A stretch of DNA of 64,000 nt from Stenotrophomonas ginsengisoli (GTDB lineage: Bacteria > Pseudomonadota > Gammaproteobacteria > Xanthomonadales > Xanthomonadaceae). Numbering within the stretch: the stretch's first letter is position 1; the number at the start of each line of letters is the position of its first letter. A program made the translations under genes and the position numbers. Of this stretch, positions 8,448 to 18,617 are shown one piece after another. The notes below the pieces were generated by a model, which had not been told where the DNA came from, searched no databases, and saw only the letters and a program-made list of their open reading frames with translations. The stretch lies in NCBI RefSeq assembly GCF_001431485.1, contig NZ_LDJM01000022.1, positions 41,213-105,212 on the forward strand, written 5' to 3'.

Positions 8448-9528
8448 GGCGGTTCTCCAGCGCCATTGCCGCCGCGCGCTGGGCCAGCAGCTCCGGCGGC
8501 GGGTCGGCATACAGGTAGTCGAACATCGCCTCCACCGGCGGCACCGGGGTGGCCAGGTAGGCGTTGACCTCCTCGTCCACGCGCTTGGTGCATTCGGCGT
8601 TCCAGTCCTCTTCCAGCTGCTCGTTCCAGACCCCGGCGCGGGTCAGGTAGGCACGCAGGCGCAGCATCGGCTCGCGGGTCCAGGCATCGGTGACTTCAGC
8701 GCTGTCGCGGTAGCGGCGGGCGTCATCGGCGGTGGTGTGGTCGGAGAGGCGGTAGGTCAGCAGTTCCAGCACGGTGCCACCGTCGCCGGCCAGGGCACGT
8801 TCGCGCGCCTGCTGCATGGCCACCATCACCGCCAGCAGGTCATTGCCGTCCACCTGCAGGCAGTACAGGCCACCGGCCAGGCCCTTCTGGGCCAGAGTCT
8901 GGGCGCCGGTCTGGGCGCTGCGCGGCACGCTGATGGCCCAGCCGTTGTTGACCACGCACAGGATCAGCGGGAGCTTGTAGGCACCGGCCGAGTTCACCGC
9001 GGCGTAGAAGTCGGTCTTGGAGCTGCCGCCGTCGCCGCACACGGCCACGGCAATCTGCGCCTGCTTGCGCAGCTTGAAGGCCAGGGCCGACCCGGCCGCA
9101 TGCAGGCACTGGGTGGAGATCGGCACGCAGATCGGGAAATCGTTGGCCGCATCGCTGTTGCGGTCGTAATCGCTGCCGCGCTCGTCGCCGCCCCAGTACA
9201 GCAGCACGTCACGGATGCGCACGCCGCGCACCAGCATGGCGCCGTATTCGCGGTAGCTGGGGGCAAACACGTCGCCATTGCGCATCACCGCGCCGATACC
9301 GACGTGGGCAGCCTCGTGGCCCAGGCAGGAAGCATAGGTGCCCAGCTTGCCGGTGCGCTGCAGGGCCACGGCCTTGCTGTCGAACAGGCGGGTCATCAGC
9401 ATCTGCTTGAAGAACGGCACCAGGGCGGCCGGGTCGCGCAGGTTCTCGGGCAGGTCGTTGCGCAGCAACTGACCCTCGTTGTCCAGGTATTGCAGGTGGT
9501 GGATCTGGTATTGAGCGGAAACCGTCAT
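8440..9528 (-). CDS. bkdA1: 2-oxoisovalerate dehydrogenase E1 subunit alpha
   Basis: A 362-residue thiamine-diphosphate-binding E1 alpha subunit. The TPP motif GDG...NN is visible as VCGDGGSSKTDFYAAVN followed by LILCVVNNGWAIS. The phosphate/TPP-contact region is GSDYDRNSDAANDFPICVPI. Residues 75-100 (GHEAAHVGIGAVMRNGDVFA) match the substrate-channel region of the branched-chain and pyruvate E1 alpha family. It is the first gene of the operon. The heterodimeric E1 organisation with lipoyl E2 downstream favours a branched-chain oxoacid complex, feeding branched fatty-acid precursors or valine, leucine and isoleucine degradation; pyruvate as substrate is not excluded. Confidence 0.92.
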   Translation of the reverse strand: MTVSAQYQIHHLQYLDNEGQLLRNDLPENLRDPAALVPFFKQMLMTRLFDSKAVALQRTGKLGTYASCLGHEAAHVGIGAVMRNGDVFAPSYREYGAMLVRGVRIRDVLLYWGGDERGSDYDRNSDAANDFPICVPISTQCLHAAGSALAFKLRKQAQIAVAVCGDGGSSKTDFYAAVNSAGAYKLPLILCVVNNGWAISVPRSAQTGAQTLAQKGLAGGLYCLQVDGNDLLAVMVAMQQARERALAGDGGTVLELLTYRLSDHTTADDARRYRDSAEVTDAWTREPMLRLRAYLTRAGVWNEQLEEDWNAECTKRVDEEVNAYLATPVPPVEAMFDYLYADPPPELLAQRAAAMALENRHG

Positions 9529-9631
9529 TGCTGCGACATCCCTACAGATGGTTTCAATTGAAAGGACATCCTAGGCAACTTGGCGTTAAAAGCCCGCTTG
9601 CGGTGCAGCAATTGAGCGCCGTACGGATGAC

Positions 9632-9664
9632 AAAAAGGGTGCGGCCTGATGGCCGCACCCTTTG
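9632..9664 (-). terminator. Terminator of the extracellular nuclease gene
   Basis: A perfect 10-bp stem (9637-9646 with 9651-9660) and a TGAT loop. A runs lie on the left and TTTGTTTT on the right, so it can work in both directions. It follows the leftward nuclease gene and precedes E1 alpha. Confidence 0.88.
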
Positions 9665-9685
9665 TTTTCACAGGAAAAACCCGGC

Positions 9686-12600
9686 TCAGTAAGCGCCGTT
9701 GTAGCTGCCGCTGTTGTTGCCGGCATCACTGTCGTTGCTGCTGGTGGATGCCGTGCCGTTGACCTGCAGCACACCGCTGGCCGGCACCGGGCGGGTGTTG
9801 GCCTTGATGCTGAAGCTGGCGCTTGCACCGGCGGCCAGGCTGGCGGCACTGCAGCGGAAGCTGGCCTGGCGGTTGCCGGCGGTGACCTTGCTGCAGCTCC
9901 AGCCCGGGGCGGCGACCACCGAGGAGGTCGCGGTCAGGGTGTTGCCTTCCAGCAGCAGCACCGGGTTGGCCGCGGCCAGCTGGCCGATGTTGCTGACCGT
10001 GGCGTTGACCGTGGTGGTCAGGCCGGTGGACGGCACATTGGCCGGGCCGGACAGGCTTACCGACAGGTCCGCGGCCGGGACCACGGCCGGGGTCACCTGC
10101 ACATGCACATCGGCGCTGTTGTTGGCCGGCTGCGGGTCACTGGTCTGGGCGCTGGCGGCCACGGCCAGGCTCAGGGTGCTGCCGGCCAGGTCGGCACCGG
10201 TGGTCACCGTGCTGGTGAAGCTGGCGCTGGCGCCGGCGGCCAGGGTGTTGATGGTGCAGGTCACCGTGGTGGTGGCGGTGACCACCGGCGCGGCGCAGTT
10301 CCAGCCGGCCGGCAGGTTGCCCATCACCGGGGTGACCGGTGCATTGAACACCAGGGCCACCGCGGCCTGTTCGGCGCTGGCCGGGCCGTTGTTGCTGACG
10401 CTGCCGGTGAAGCTCACCGGCTGCCCGGCTTGTACCGTGTAGATGTCGGCATTGGCGGCCACACCGAGGTCGGCGAACTGCTGCACCGCCAGCTGGATCA
10501 GGACCAGGGTCGGGTCATGGTCGGCCAGACGGGTCGGGGTGTTGCCGTCGCTGCGGGCGGTCTCCGGGAAATCGGCATTGATGCGGGCATGGCTGATGCG
10601 CAGGTCTTCCACATCCCCGGCGTTGAGCATGGCGCTGTTGGCAATCACATGGTCCAGCGACTGCACCACGCCGTCGTATGTGTAGCTGTAGCTGTCATGG
10701 GCCGGCAGCAACCAGGTCAGGGTCTGGTAATCCGGGGTGACCAGATCCACGCCGTCGCCGCTGACGATGGTTTCATCATCGGCGGATGGCTGGCCGGTGA
10801 TGGTGCCCATCGCATCGACATAGCCGTCGTTGAACTCGAAGGCGTTGAAGTCGCCCATCACCAGCACGCGCTCGGCCGGGTTGGCGCTCTGCCGGGCCTG
10901 CAGCAGCTCGGCCAGGAACACCGCTTGCTGGTGGCGCTTGGCGCGCACGCGCTGGCCGGCGGCATCGTCGGTCTCGTTGCCGTTGAGTGAGCGCTGGTGG
11001 ACCACGATCGCGGTCAGCGGGAACTGGCGGCCATCGGCGAAGTTGACCACCGCCTCCAGCGACAGCGGCGGGCGGTCGTTGAGCAGGGAGCTGGTGCCGC
11101 CCGGCTCGGTCCAGCTGGTGTCCTTGCCGTGCTGGGCCACCACGCCCACGCTCACCCGCGGCACGCCAGCGGCCACCTCGGCGGTCTTGACCAGGAAGCC
11201 CACATCGATGCCGCCAACGTCATTGCCTTCCATCAGGTAGGCCACATAGCGCGGGTCGGGCTGGCCGTTGGCCACCGCATCGGCATTGATGCGGTTGGCC
11301 AGGGTGGTCAGCACGGTCAGGTTCTCCACTTCCACCGCACCGAGGATGTCGGGCAAGTGCAGGTAGTTGCGCACGGCCAGCGAGGCCTTGTTCAAGCGCT
11401 TGTCGTAGGCGGCCGAGGTGAGCACCGGCTCGCCGATGGCCGGGTCGTTCACATCGTCGAAGAAGCGCTGCAGGTTGTAGGTGGCCACGTTGATGTCGTC
11501 GGCCAGCGGGGTGGCCGCCGGGCGGGGCTGGTCAAAGCCGTCGCATTCCACCGCCGGCGTGGTCTCCGGATAGAGGGTGTAACGACGGAAGGTGTAGTCC
11601 AGCGGGCCGGTCACTTCCAGCACGCGGCAGTTGGAGGCCAGGTTCAGGCGCTCGGCACCGATGGCGCCGCTGCTCACGGCCAGCAGTTCGGGGTTGGTAT
11701 CCCAGCGCGGCACGTTGGCCGGTGCACTGGCCGGCAGGGCGTCGGGCAGCTGGATGCCCGGCTCGCGGAAGGAGCGCTGCACGCCGGTGACCACGGCATG
11801 GAACACGCCATTGCCGCTACCGTTGGCCTGGGTCTCGTTGACCGAGCCGCCGGTCGGCGCGTTGACGGTCAGGCTGGCAGCGGTGACGCGCATGCCTTCA
11901 TAGCGCTCGAGCTGGTCGATCGGGCCCTCGGCGGACGGCAGGGCGGTGGTCAACACGATCGGTGCCGGCAGCGGCTGGCCGCTGGCCAGCACGGTGGTGG
12001 TCGGGTTGGTGAGCTCGGTCAGCGGCGGCTGCTGCGGGTCGGCACTGGGCACGTATTCGATCACCGTGCCCTGCACCGCGACCAGGGTGCCCGGGACGAT
12101 GTTCGCGGCCGGGGCGGCGCCGGTGTAGACGTAGATGCCGCGCGAGGCATCGGCCGCATGCGGGCCTTCGCTGTCCGGGGTCTGGATGAAGTAGCCGGCG
12201 GTACGCACACCGGTGACCACACCGCGGGTGGTCACCACCTGGCCCTCGAACGGCGAGCGCGCACCGCTGCCCTGGATGGCACTGATCGGCAGGGCGACAA
12301 AATCGTCATTGATGATGGTGCCGGTGGCGGCAAGGCTGCCCGGGAAGGCGCCCTGGACGTTGCTGATGTCCAGGAAGAAGGTCTCGTCGGCCTCCGTGTC
12401 GGTATCGCCATTGACCTGCACGGTGATGCTGGCGCTGGTCTGGCCTTCGGCAATGGTCAGGGTGCCGGAGCTGGCGATGTAGTCGCTGGCGGCGCTGGCG
12501 CTGCCATCACGGGTGGCATATTGCAGGCTCACGCCGCCGGCACCGGCCGGGGCGTTGAGGGTCACGTTGAAGACAAAGGCGGTGGTGCCACTGTTGCCCT

Positions 12601-13234
12601 CGGCCTGGCTGACCGAGGCCACGCCGATGGCGATCTGTCCATTGGCACCGCACACATGCACCGGGCTGGCGCTGTTGCGCGGGGCCGGGGCGGCGGTGCT
12701 GAAATCGGCGGCGTTGTTGTTGCTGTCGGTGCAGCCGTTGTCGGCGCGCACGATGGCCAGGGTGTTGCTCATCGCCGGGGCCACGGTGCCTTCGGCGCAG
12801 TTGGCGGTGCCGATGCCGACCCAGTCGACCGCTGCCGTGGGGCAGGTGCCGCTCAGGGCACTGGTGCTGTTGACCAGGGCGACCTTGGCATTGGCCCCGG
12901 CCATGGCAATGGTGCCGGTGGCATCGGCGGTGGGCAGGGCCACGGTGCCGCCAGTGCCGTCGGCCTGCTTGATCAGGTAGTAGCCGCCGGCGGCGATGCT
13001 GCCGCTCAACGGGGTGGTCTGCCAGCTGGTGCCGGTGGCCGCGGCGTACTGCACGCTCCAGCCGGCCAGGTTCACCGCGGCGGTGCCGTTGTTGTGCAGC
13101 TCGATGAAGTCGCTCTTCAGGGTGGCACCGGTGTTGCCGCCACCGCCGTACACCTGGCTGATGACCACATCGGCGTGGGCACTGCTGGACAGCAGGACGC
13201 CGGCTAACGCGGCGCTGAGCGGGGAGATTCGCAT
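9686..13234 (-). CDS. ExeM/NucH-family secreted endonuclease
   Basis: A 1182-residue exported protein with a signal peptide ending SSSAHA at residue 21. Domain order: lamin-tail domain (VVISQVYGGGGNTGATLKSD, about 22-150), Calx-beta domain (about 215-320, ending GTIINDDF), an OB-like region (330-500), then an endonuclease/exonuclease/phosphatase domain (about 590-900) with NVATYNLQRFFDD, VMGDFNAFEFND and RLADHDPTLV, which hold the metal and catalytic residues. Two or three DUF11-type repeats finish the protein. This architecture matches ExeM/Xds-type nucleases that degrade extracellular DNA for phosphate, biofilm release or escape from traps. The start at 13234 was chosen for its signal peptide; the frame extends 48 codons further upstream. 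Confidence 0.92.
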   Translation of the reverse strand: MRISPLSAALAGVLLSSSAHADVVISQVYGGGGNTGATLKSDFIELHNNGTAAVNLAGWSVQYAAATGTSWQTTPLSGSIAAGGYYLIKQADGTGGTVALPTADATGTIAMAGANAKVALVNSTSALSGTCPTAAVDWVGIGTANCAEGTVAPAMSNTLAIVRADNGCTDSNNNAADFSTAAPAPRNSASPVHVCGANGQIAIGVASVSQAEGNSGTTAFVFNVTLNAPAGAGGVSLQYATRDGSASAASDYIASSGTLTIAEGQTSASITVQVNGDTDTEADETFFLDISNVQGAFPGSLAATGTIINDDFVALPISAIQGSGARSPFEGQVVTTRGVVTGVRTAGYFIQTPDSEGPHAADASRGIYVYTGAAPAANIVPGTLVAVQGTVIEYVPSADPQQPPLTELTNPTTTVLASGQPLPAPIVLTTALPSAEGPIDQLERYEGMRVTAASLTVNAPTGGSVNETQANGSGNGVFHAVVTGVQRSFREPGIQLPDALPASAPANVPRWDTNPELLAVSSGAIGAERLNLASNCRVLEVTGPLDYTFRRYTLYPETTPAVECDGFDQPRPAATPLADDINVATYNLQRFFDDVNDPAIGEPVLTSAAYDKRLNKASLAVRNYLHLPDILGAVEVENLTVLTTLANRINADAVANGQPDPRYVAYLMEGNDVGGIDVGFLVKTAEVAAGVPRVSVGVVAQHGKDTSWTEPGGTSSLLNDRPPLSLEAVVNFADGRQFPLTAIVVHQRSLNGNETDDAAGQRVRAKRHQQAVFLAELLQARQSANPAERVLVMGDFNAFEFNDGYVDAMGTITGQPSADDETIVSGDGVDLVTPDYQTLTWLLPAHDSYSYTYDGVVQSLDHVIANSAMLNAGDVEDLRISHARINADFPETARSDGNTPTRLADHDPTLVLIQLAVQQFADLGVAANADIYTVQAGQPVSFTGSVSNNGPASAEQAAVALVFNAPVTPVMGNLPAGWNCAAPVVTATTTVTCTINTLAAGASASFTSTVTTGADLAGSTLSLAVAASAQTSDPQPANNSADVHVQVTPAVVPAADLSVSLSGPANVPSTGLTTTVNATVSNIGQLAAANPVLLLEGNTLTATSSVVAAPGWSCSKVTAGNRQASFRCSAASLAAGASASFSIKANTRPVPASGVLQVNGTASTSSNDSDAGNNSGSYNGAY

Positions 13235-13459
13235 GCAGTCATTCCTTGGCAGAGGGATTACGGGAAAGGGCGGATACGAGGGGCTGCGACAACGGCAACA
13301 GCGCTGCGTCAAAATTCTGGCGCATAAATGGTTCGTGAATATGACAGCAGCCGGGCTTGGCTGCAAAACCTCTGGCATGGCCGGCGGGCGGCTGGCACTT
13401 GCCCTGCTGGCAGATGAATGGCAAGTTCACCGCTTTGATTTGCAAGGAAAATTGACCGG

Positions 13460-15031
<1,572 letters not shown>

Positions 15032-15038
15032 ACAGGTT

Positions 15039-15058
15039 GCGGCCCGGATCCGGGCCGC
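15039..15058. repeat. 20-bp perfect palindrome after abgT
   Basis: A self-complementary G+C-rich palindrome centred on GGATCC lies 8 bases after the abgT stop. It could form a hairpin at the transcript end but has no T run, so it is only a weak terminator candidate. Confidence 0.4.
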
Positions 15059-15159
15059 GGCGCATTTGACGCCGGCCGCGAGGGTCGGTAATCCTCCTCC
15101 AGCCCCCCGGCCCCGGCCGGGGTTCGTCTTTCACTGAACTGTTTTTTGGGGACACCCGC

Positions 15160-16668
15160 ATGAGCGCTACTGCGCCGACCACCGAATCACCACCGGCGCC
15201 GCTGCCGGAATTCCAGACCATCCTCGGCCATCCCAAGCCGCTGTGGATGCTGTTCATGTCCGAATTCTGGGAACGCTTCGCGTTCTACGGCATCCGCTGG
15301 GCGATGGTGCTGTACATCGTGGCCCAGTTCCACGGCGGCGATGCCGCCGGTGAGAAGCCGGCCGCCGAACTGTACGGCGCCTACCTGGCGCTGGTGTATG
15401 CCGGTGCGATCTTCGGCGGTTACGTGGCCGACAAGCTGATCGGCTTCCAGCGCTCGATCCTGCTCGGGGCGCTGTTCATGGCCGTCGGCCTGTTCATGCT
15501 GACCTCGCCCACCGACGTGGTGTTCAAGCTGGGCCTGGCCACGATCATCGTCGGCAACGGCTTGTTCAAGCCGATCATCTCCACCATGGTCGGCAAGCTG
15601 TACCTGCAGGGCGACAGCCGCCGCGATGCGGGTTTCACCATTTTCTACATGGGCATCAACATCGGCGCGATGATTGCGCCGGTGATCACCGGCTGGCTCG
15701 CCCGCCAGGTGTTCGGCACCAATGATGACCCGCACTACCAGTGGGTGTTCATCAGCGCCGGCATCGGCATGCTGCTGAGCCTGGTCTGGTTCTGGTTCGG
15801 CCGCAGCCAGCTCAAGGGCATCGGCCTGCCGGCTGCCGGCCAGCAGGGCATCGGCCGCGTGCTGATGGTCGCCATCCTCGGTGCGTTGGTCGGCATCCCG
15901 CTGTTCTTCTTCCTGCTCACCATCGATGCCAGCATCCTGCAGACCATCCTGATGACGCTGTTCGTGGTGCCGGCGGTGATGTTGCTCATCGAAGGCATCC
16001 GCGGCGGCAAGGTGGCCCGCGACATGGTGATCGCGATGCTGATCATCTTCGTGTTCAACGTGCTGTTCTGGATGTTCTTCGAACAGGCCGGCAGCTCGTT
16101 CACCTTCCTCGCCGACAAGATCGTCAACCGCGAATTCGGCAGCTGGACCTTCCCGCTGGAATGGTTCCAGTCGGTCAACTCGGTGGCCATCATCGCCTTT
16201 GCCCCGGTCATGGCCTGGATGTGGGTCAAGATGGGCCGCGCCAATCCGTCGATCCCGCGCAAGTTCGGCCTGGGCCTGATCTTCAACGGCCTGGCCTTCC
16301 TGCTGCTGATGGTGGCCCTGTCGAGCATGGTCGATGGCAGCGGCAAGATTCCGTTCTGGACCCTGTTCGCGGTGTATGTGATCCAGTCCATCGGTGAGCT
16401 GTGCCTGTCGCCGATCGGCCTGTCGATGACCACCAAGCTGGCTCCGGCACGCCTGAGCGGCATGGCCATGGGCTGCTGGTTCCTGTCCATCGCCATCGGC
16501 AACAACCTGGCCGGTATCTTCGCCGGCAAGGTCAGCGGCGAGGACGGCATGACCGCGGCCTCGGCGCAGTCCGGCTACACCTTCGGCTTCTATGCACTGG
16601 TTGGCGCTGGCGTGGTCCTGTTCCTGATCGCTCCGCTGGTCAACAAGCTGATGCACGGGGTCAAGTAA
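15160..16668 (+). CDS. POT-family proton-coupled oligopeptide transporter
   Basis: A 502-residue major-facilitator protein of the peptide transporter (PTR/POT, DtpA-like) family. The signature EFWERFAFYGIRW near residue 31 contains the ExxERFxYYG motif for proton coupling and peptide binding. A second family signature is the segment around FYMGINIGAMIAPVITGWLA. About 14 membrane helices are visible. It imports di- and tripeptides with protons. It follows abgT in the same direction after 128 bases and ends in a strong terminator. Confidence 0.93.
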   Translation: MSATAPTTESPPAPLPEFQTILGHPKPLWMLFMSEFWERFAFYGIRWAMVLYIVAQFHGGDAAGEKPAAELYGAYLALVYAGAIFGGYVADKLIGFQRSILLGALFMAVGLFMLTSPTDVVFKLGLATIIVGNGLFKPIISTMVGKLYLQGDSRRDAGFTIFYMGINIGAMIAPVITGWLARQVFGTNDDPHYQWVFISAGIGMLLSLVWFWFGRSQLKGIGLPAAGQQGIGRVLMVAILGALVGIPLFFFLLTIDASILQTILMTLFVVPAVMLLIEGIRGGKVARDMVIAMLIIFVFNVLFWMFFEQAGSSFTFLADKIVNREFGSWTFPLEWFQSVNSVAIIAFAPVMAWMWVKMGRANPSIPRKFGLGLIFNGLAFLLLMVALSSMVDGSGKIPFWTLFAVYVIQSIGELCLSPIGLSMTTKLAPARLSGMAMGCWFLSIAIGNNLAGIFAGKVSGEDGMTAASAQSGYTFGFYALVGAGVVLFLIAPLVNKLMHGVK

Positions 16669-16694
16669 GTCCCTGCCCGCAGGTGACCTGCAAG

Positions 16695-16724
16695 GCGGCG
16701 TCCGGCAACGGGCGCCGCTTTTTT
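16695..16724 (+). terminator. Rho-independent terminator after the POT transporter
   Basis: A 10-bp stem (16695-16704 with 16709-16718, one G-T pair) closed by a GCAA tetraloop and followed by six T. Confidence 0.92.
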
Positions 16725-16808
16725 GTGGATCAAGAAAATCCACCGGCGGCCGCTAACCCGGTCAGGGACGCCTTGGCGGCCCATCACTGTCGCTACCGCC
16801 CTGGCCCC

Positions 16809-17990
16809 ATGTCCGACACTGCACTTGCCCCCGCGCCGTTGACCGAAGCGACCACCGTGTCGCTGCCGCCCGTGGCCAGCCTGCTCGACGACCACGCCCC
16901 GCCCGATGCCGTGCTGGGGCAGGGCGATGCACCGGAGCTGGACCCGGAGCAGGACGGGCCGGAAGGCGGGATCGCCGACGAGGGCGAGCCGCAGTGGGGG
17001 CAATGGCGCCTGCCGGCGGTGACCATTCCCGACAACCTGCGCCTGCAGACCGCGGTGGCGCGGCTGGTGGTGCAGAAGCAGCGCATCGACGCGATCGTGC
17101 GCGAGGGCCAGCTCGATGGCCTGTGGCCGGTGTCCTGGCTGGGCCTGGACGGGCGCAGCATCGACCTGTCCGCCTTCGTGCAGTCGGTGCTGCCGTTCAT
17201 TCCGGAAAACGGCCAGGGCCAGGTGGCCGCCGGCCGGGTCAACCTCAAGTACACCCTGGGCGATGACAGCCGCTGGGGCCGCAGCCAGGTGGCCCGGCCG
17301 CGGGCGCTGGCCGAGCGCCTGGGGGCAGACGAACGTGCCATCACCGGCAAGCCGGACCTGGCCGAGGTCAGCCTGATTTCGCCGCTGGGCCTTTGCGTAC
17401 CCACCCAGGGCAAGTCGCGGGTCGGCTTCCTGCGCCAGATGGGCGCGGCCAGCATGGCCGCGCGGGTCACCGCGCTGGCCTATCCCTCCCCCAGCCAGCT
17501 GGCGCTGTACGCGGTGGCCCCGGGCGGGCATTCGCAGGTGTGGTGCGTGCTGGACCAGCGTCAGCTGCGCCGGCTGGAGGCACACTGGCTCAGCGTGCCC
17601 CTGCTCAATGGCTATGGCGTGGCCGAGCCCAAGCCGTGGCCGGAGAGCTGGCCGCCGGTCGAAGCGGTGGCCCAGGCCCTGGCCGAATGCCGTGGCAAGG
17701 GCGTGCCGGAAGTGGACCTGGCCGCGCTGTCGCAGCGGCTCACGCGCGAGGCGCTGGGCATGCGCTGGGTCAGCACCAACCTGCTGCAGATGCGCAACTG
17801 GGTGCCGCGCTGGCGCTTCTTCCTGTCCAGCTTCATCGGCCTGCCGGTGCTGTTCCTGCTGCTGGCCATGCTGGCCCTGCCGCGCGCCATTGAAGCGGCC
17901 GCGGTGGCGGCGATCCTCGGCTTTGCCGGCGGCGCGGTGGCCGCGCTGGCGGTGCCGTGGGTGATCGCGCGCCAGCGTGACGTGAACTGA
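16809..17990 (+). CDS. Hypothetical protein with C-terminal membrane anchor
   Basis: A 393-residue protein of unrecognised family. The first 65 residues are acidic and Pro-rich (DDHAPPDAVLGQGDAPELDP), suggesting a flexible cytoplasmic tail. Residues 70-330 form a soluble region without known motifs. Two closely spaced hydrophobic helices at about 337-388 (FIGLPVLFLLLAMLALPRAI, then AAILGFAGGAVAALAVPWVI) end in a short basic tail, so the protein is probably tail-anchored in the inner membrane. It starts 85 bases after the POT terminator and likely has its own promoter. Confidence 0.65.
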   Translation: MSDTALAPAPLTEATTVSLPPVASLLDDHAPPDAVLGQGDAPELDPEQDGPEGGIADEGEPQWGQWRLPAVTIPDNLRLQTAVARLVVQKQRIDAIVREGQLDGLWPVSWLGLDGRSIDLSAFVQSVLPFIPENGQGQVAAGRVNLKYTLGDDSRWGRSQVARPRALAERLGADERAITGKPDLAEVSLISPLGLCVPTQGKSRVGFLRQMGAASMAARVTALAYPSPSQLALYAVAPGGHSQVWCVLDQRQLRRLEAHWLSVPLLNGYGVAEPKPWPESWPPVEAVAQALAECRGKGVPEVDLAALSQRLTREALGMRWVSTNLLQMRNWVPRWRFFLSSFIGLPVLFLLLAMLALPRAIEAAAVAAILGFAGGAVAALAVPWVIARQRDVN

Positions 17991-18009
17991 GCCGGCCTCG
18001 CGGGCCGGC
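17991..18009. terminator. Hairpin between convergent genes
   Basis: A 7-bp GCCGGCC/GGCCGGC stem with a 5-base loop lies between the stop codons of the unknown membrane protein and the MarR gene. It lacks a T run; a terminator role is possible but weak. Confidence 0.35.
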
Positions 18010-18015
18010 AGCACC

Positions 18016-18498
18016 TCATTCCTGTGGCGGCATCCGCGCCACGCCGTGTTCGCCCAGGCGCAGCACCAGGGTCTCCAGCAGCGCCTCTTCTTCCTCGCTG
18101 AGCACGCTCATCAGGCGGCGCTCCATCTCCAGCACCATCGGCGCAATCGTCTCGTAGACCTCGTAGCCGGCCGCCGACAGGGCCAGCACCGAGCGGCGGC
18201 GGTCATCGCCGTGGGTCTCGCGCTTGATGAAGCCGCGTTCCAGCAGGCGGGCCACGGCGCGCGAGACGGCCACCTTGTCCATCGCCGAATGGTCGGAGAC
18301 CTCGCTGGCCGAGGAGCCCGGATACAGCGCCAGGATGGTGATCACCCGCCATTCCGGGATGGCCAGGCCGTAACGCTCGCCGTACAGGCGGGCAATGTTG
18401 GCGCTGACGCGGTTGGACAACACGCTCAGGCGGAACGGCAAAAACTGTTCCAGGTCCAGCAAAACGCGGGAGGGAACGCTGGCTTCAGGCTTGCTCAT
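18016..18498 (-). CDS. MarR-family transcriptional regulator (likely controls hppD/hmgA)
   Basis: A 160-residue winged-helix regulator. The recognition region SASEVSDHSAMDKVAVSRAV and the wing DDRRRSVLALSAAG are typical of MarR. The ATG at 18498 was chosen over a GTG at 18510 because AAGGTG is placed as a ribosome-binding site. It is divergent from hppD across 119 bases, the arrangement expected for a local repressor whose ligand would be a tyrosine-pathway intermediate such as homogentisate or 4-hydroxyphenylpyruvate. That role is inferred from position only. Confidence 0.88.
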   Translation of the reverse strand: MSKPEASVPSRVLLDLEQFLPFRLSVLSNRVSANIARLYGERYGLAIPEWRVITILALYPGSSASEVSDHSAMDKVAVSRAVARLLERGFIKRETHGDDRRRSVLALSAAGYEVYETIAPMVLEMERRLMSVLSEEEEALLETLVLRLGEHGVARMPPQE

Positions 18499-18511
18499 GC
18501 TGCAGTGCACC

Positions 18512-18540
18512 TTGCTGGTGGTTTCATGTGTAACTATAAC
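18512..18540 (+). promoter_or_regulatory. Probable hppD promoter
   Basis: TTGCTG and TATAAC are separated by 17 bases, placing the transcript start about 70 bases before hppD. The -10 region lies inside a direct repeat TAAC-TA-TAAC between the divergent MarR and hppD genes, where a MarR-type repressor would be expected to bind. Confidence 0.6.
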
Positions 18541-18617
18541 CTTGGCAACCCTACGGGGATCAATGTCATTCCTCCCGGATGCCGGCGCGGTAACGGGATG
18601 GCCAGCGGAGGTAATCC

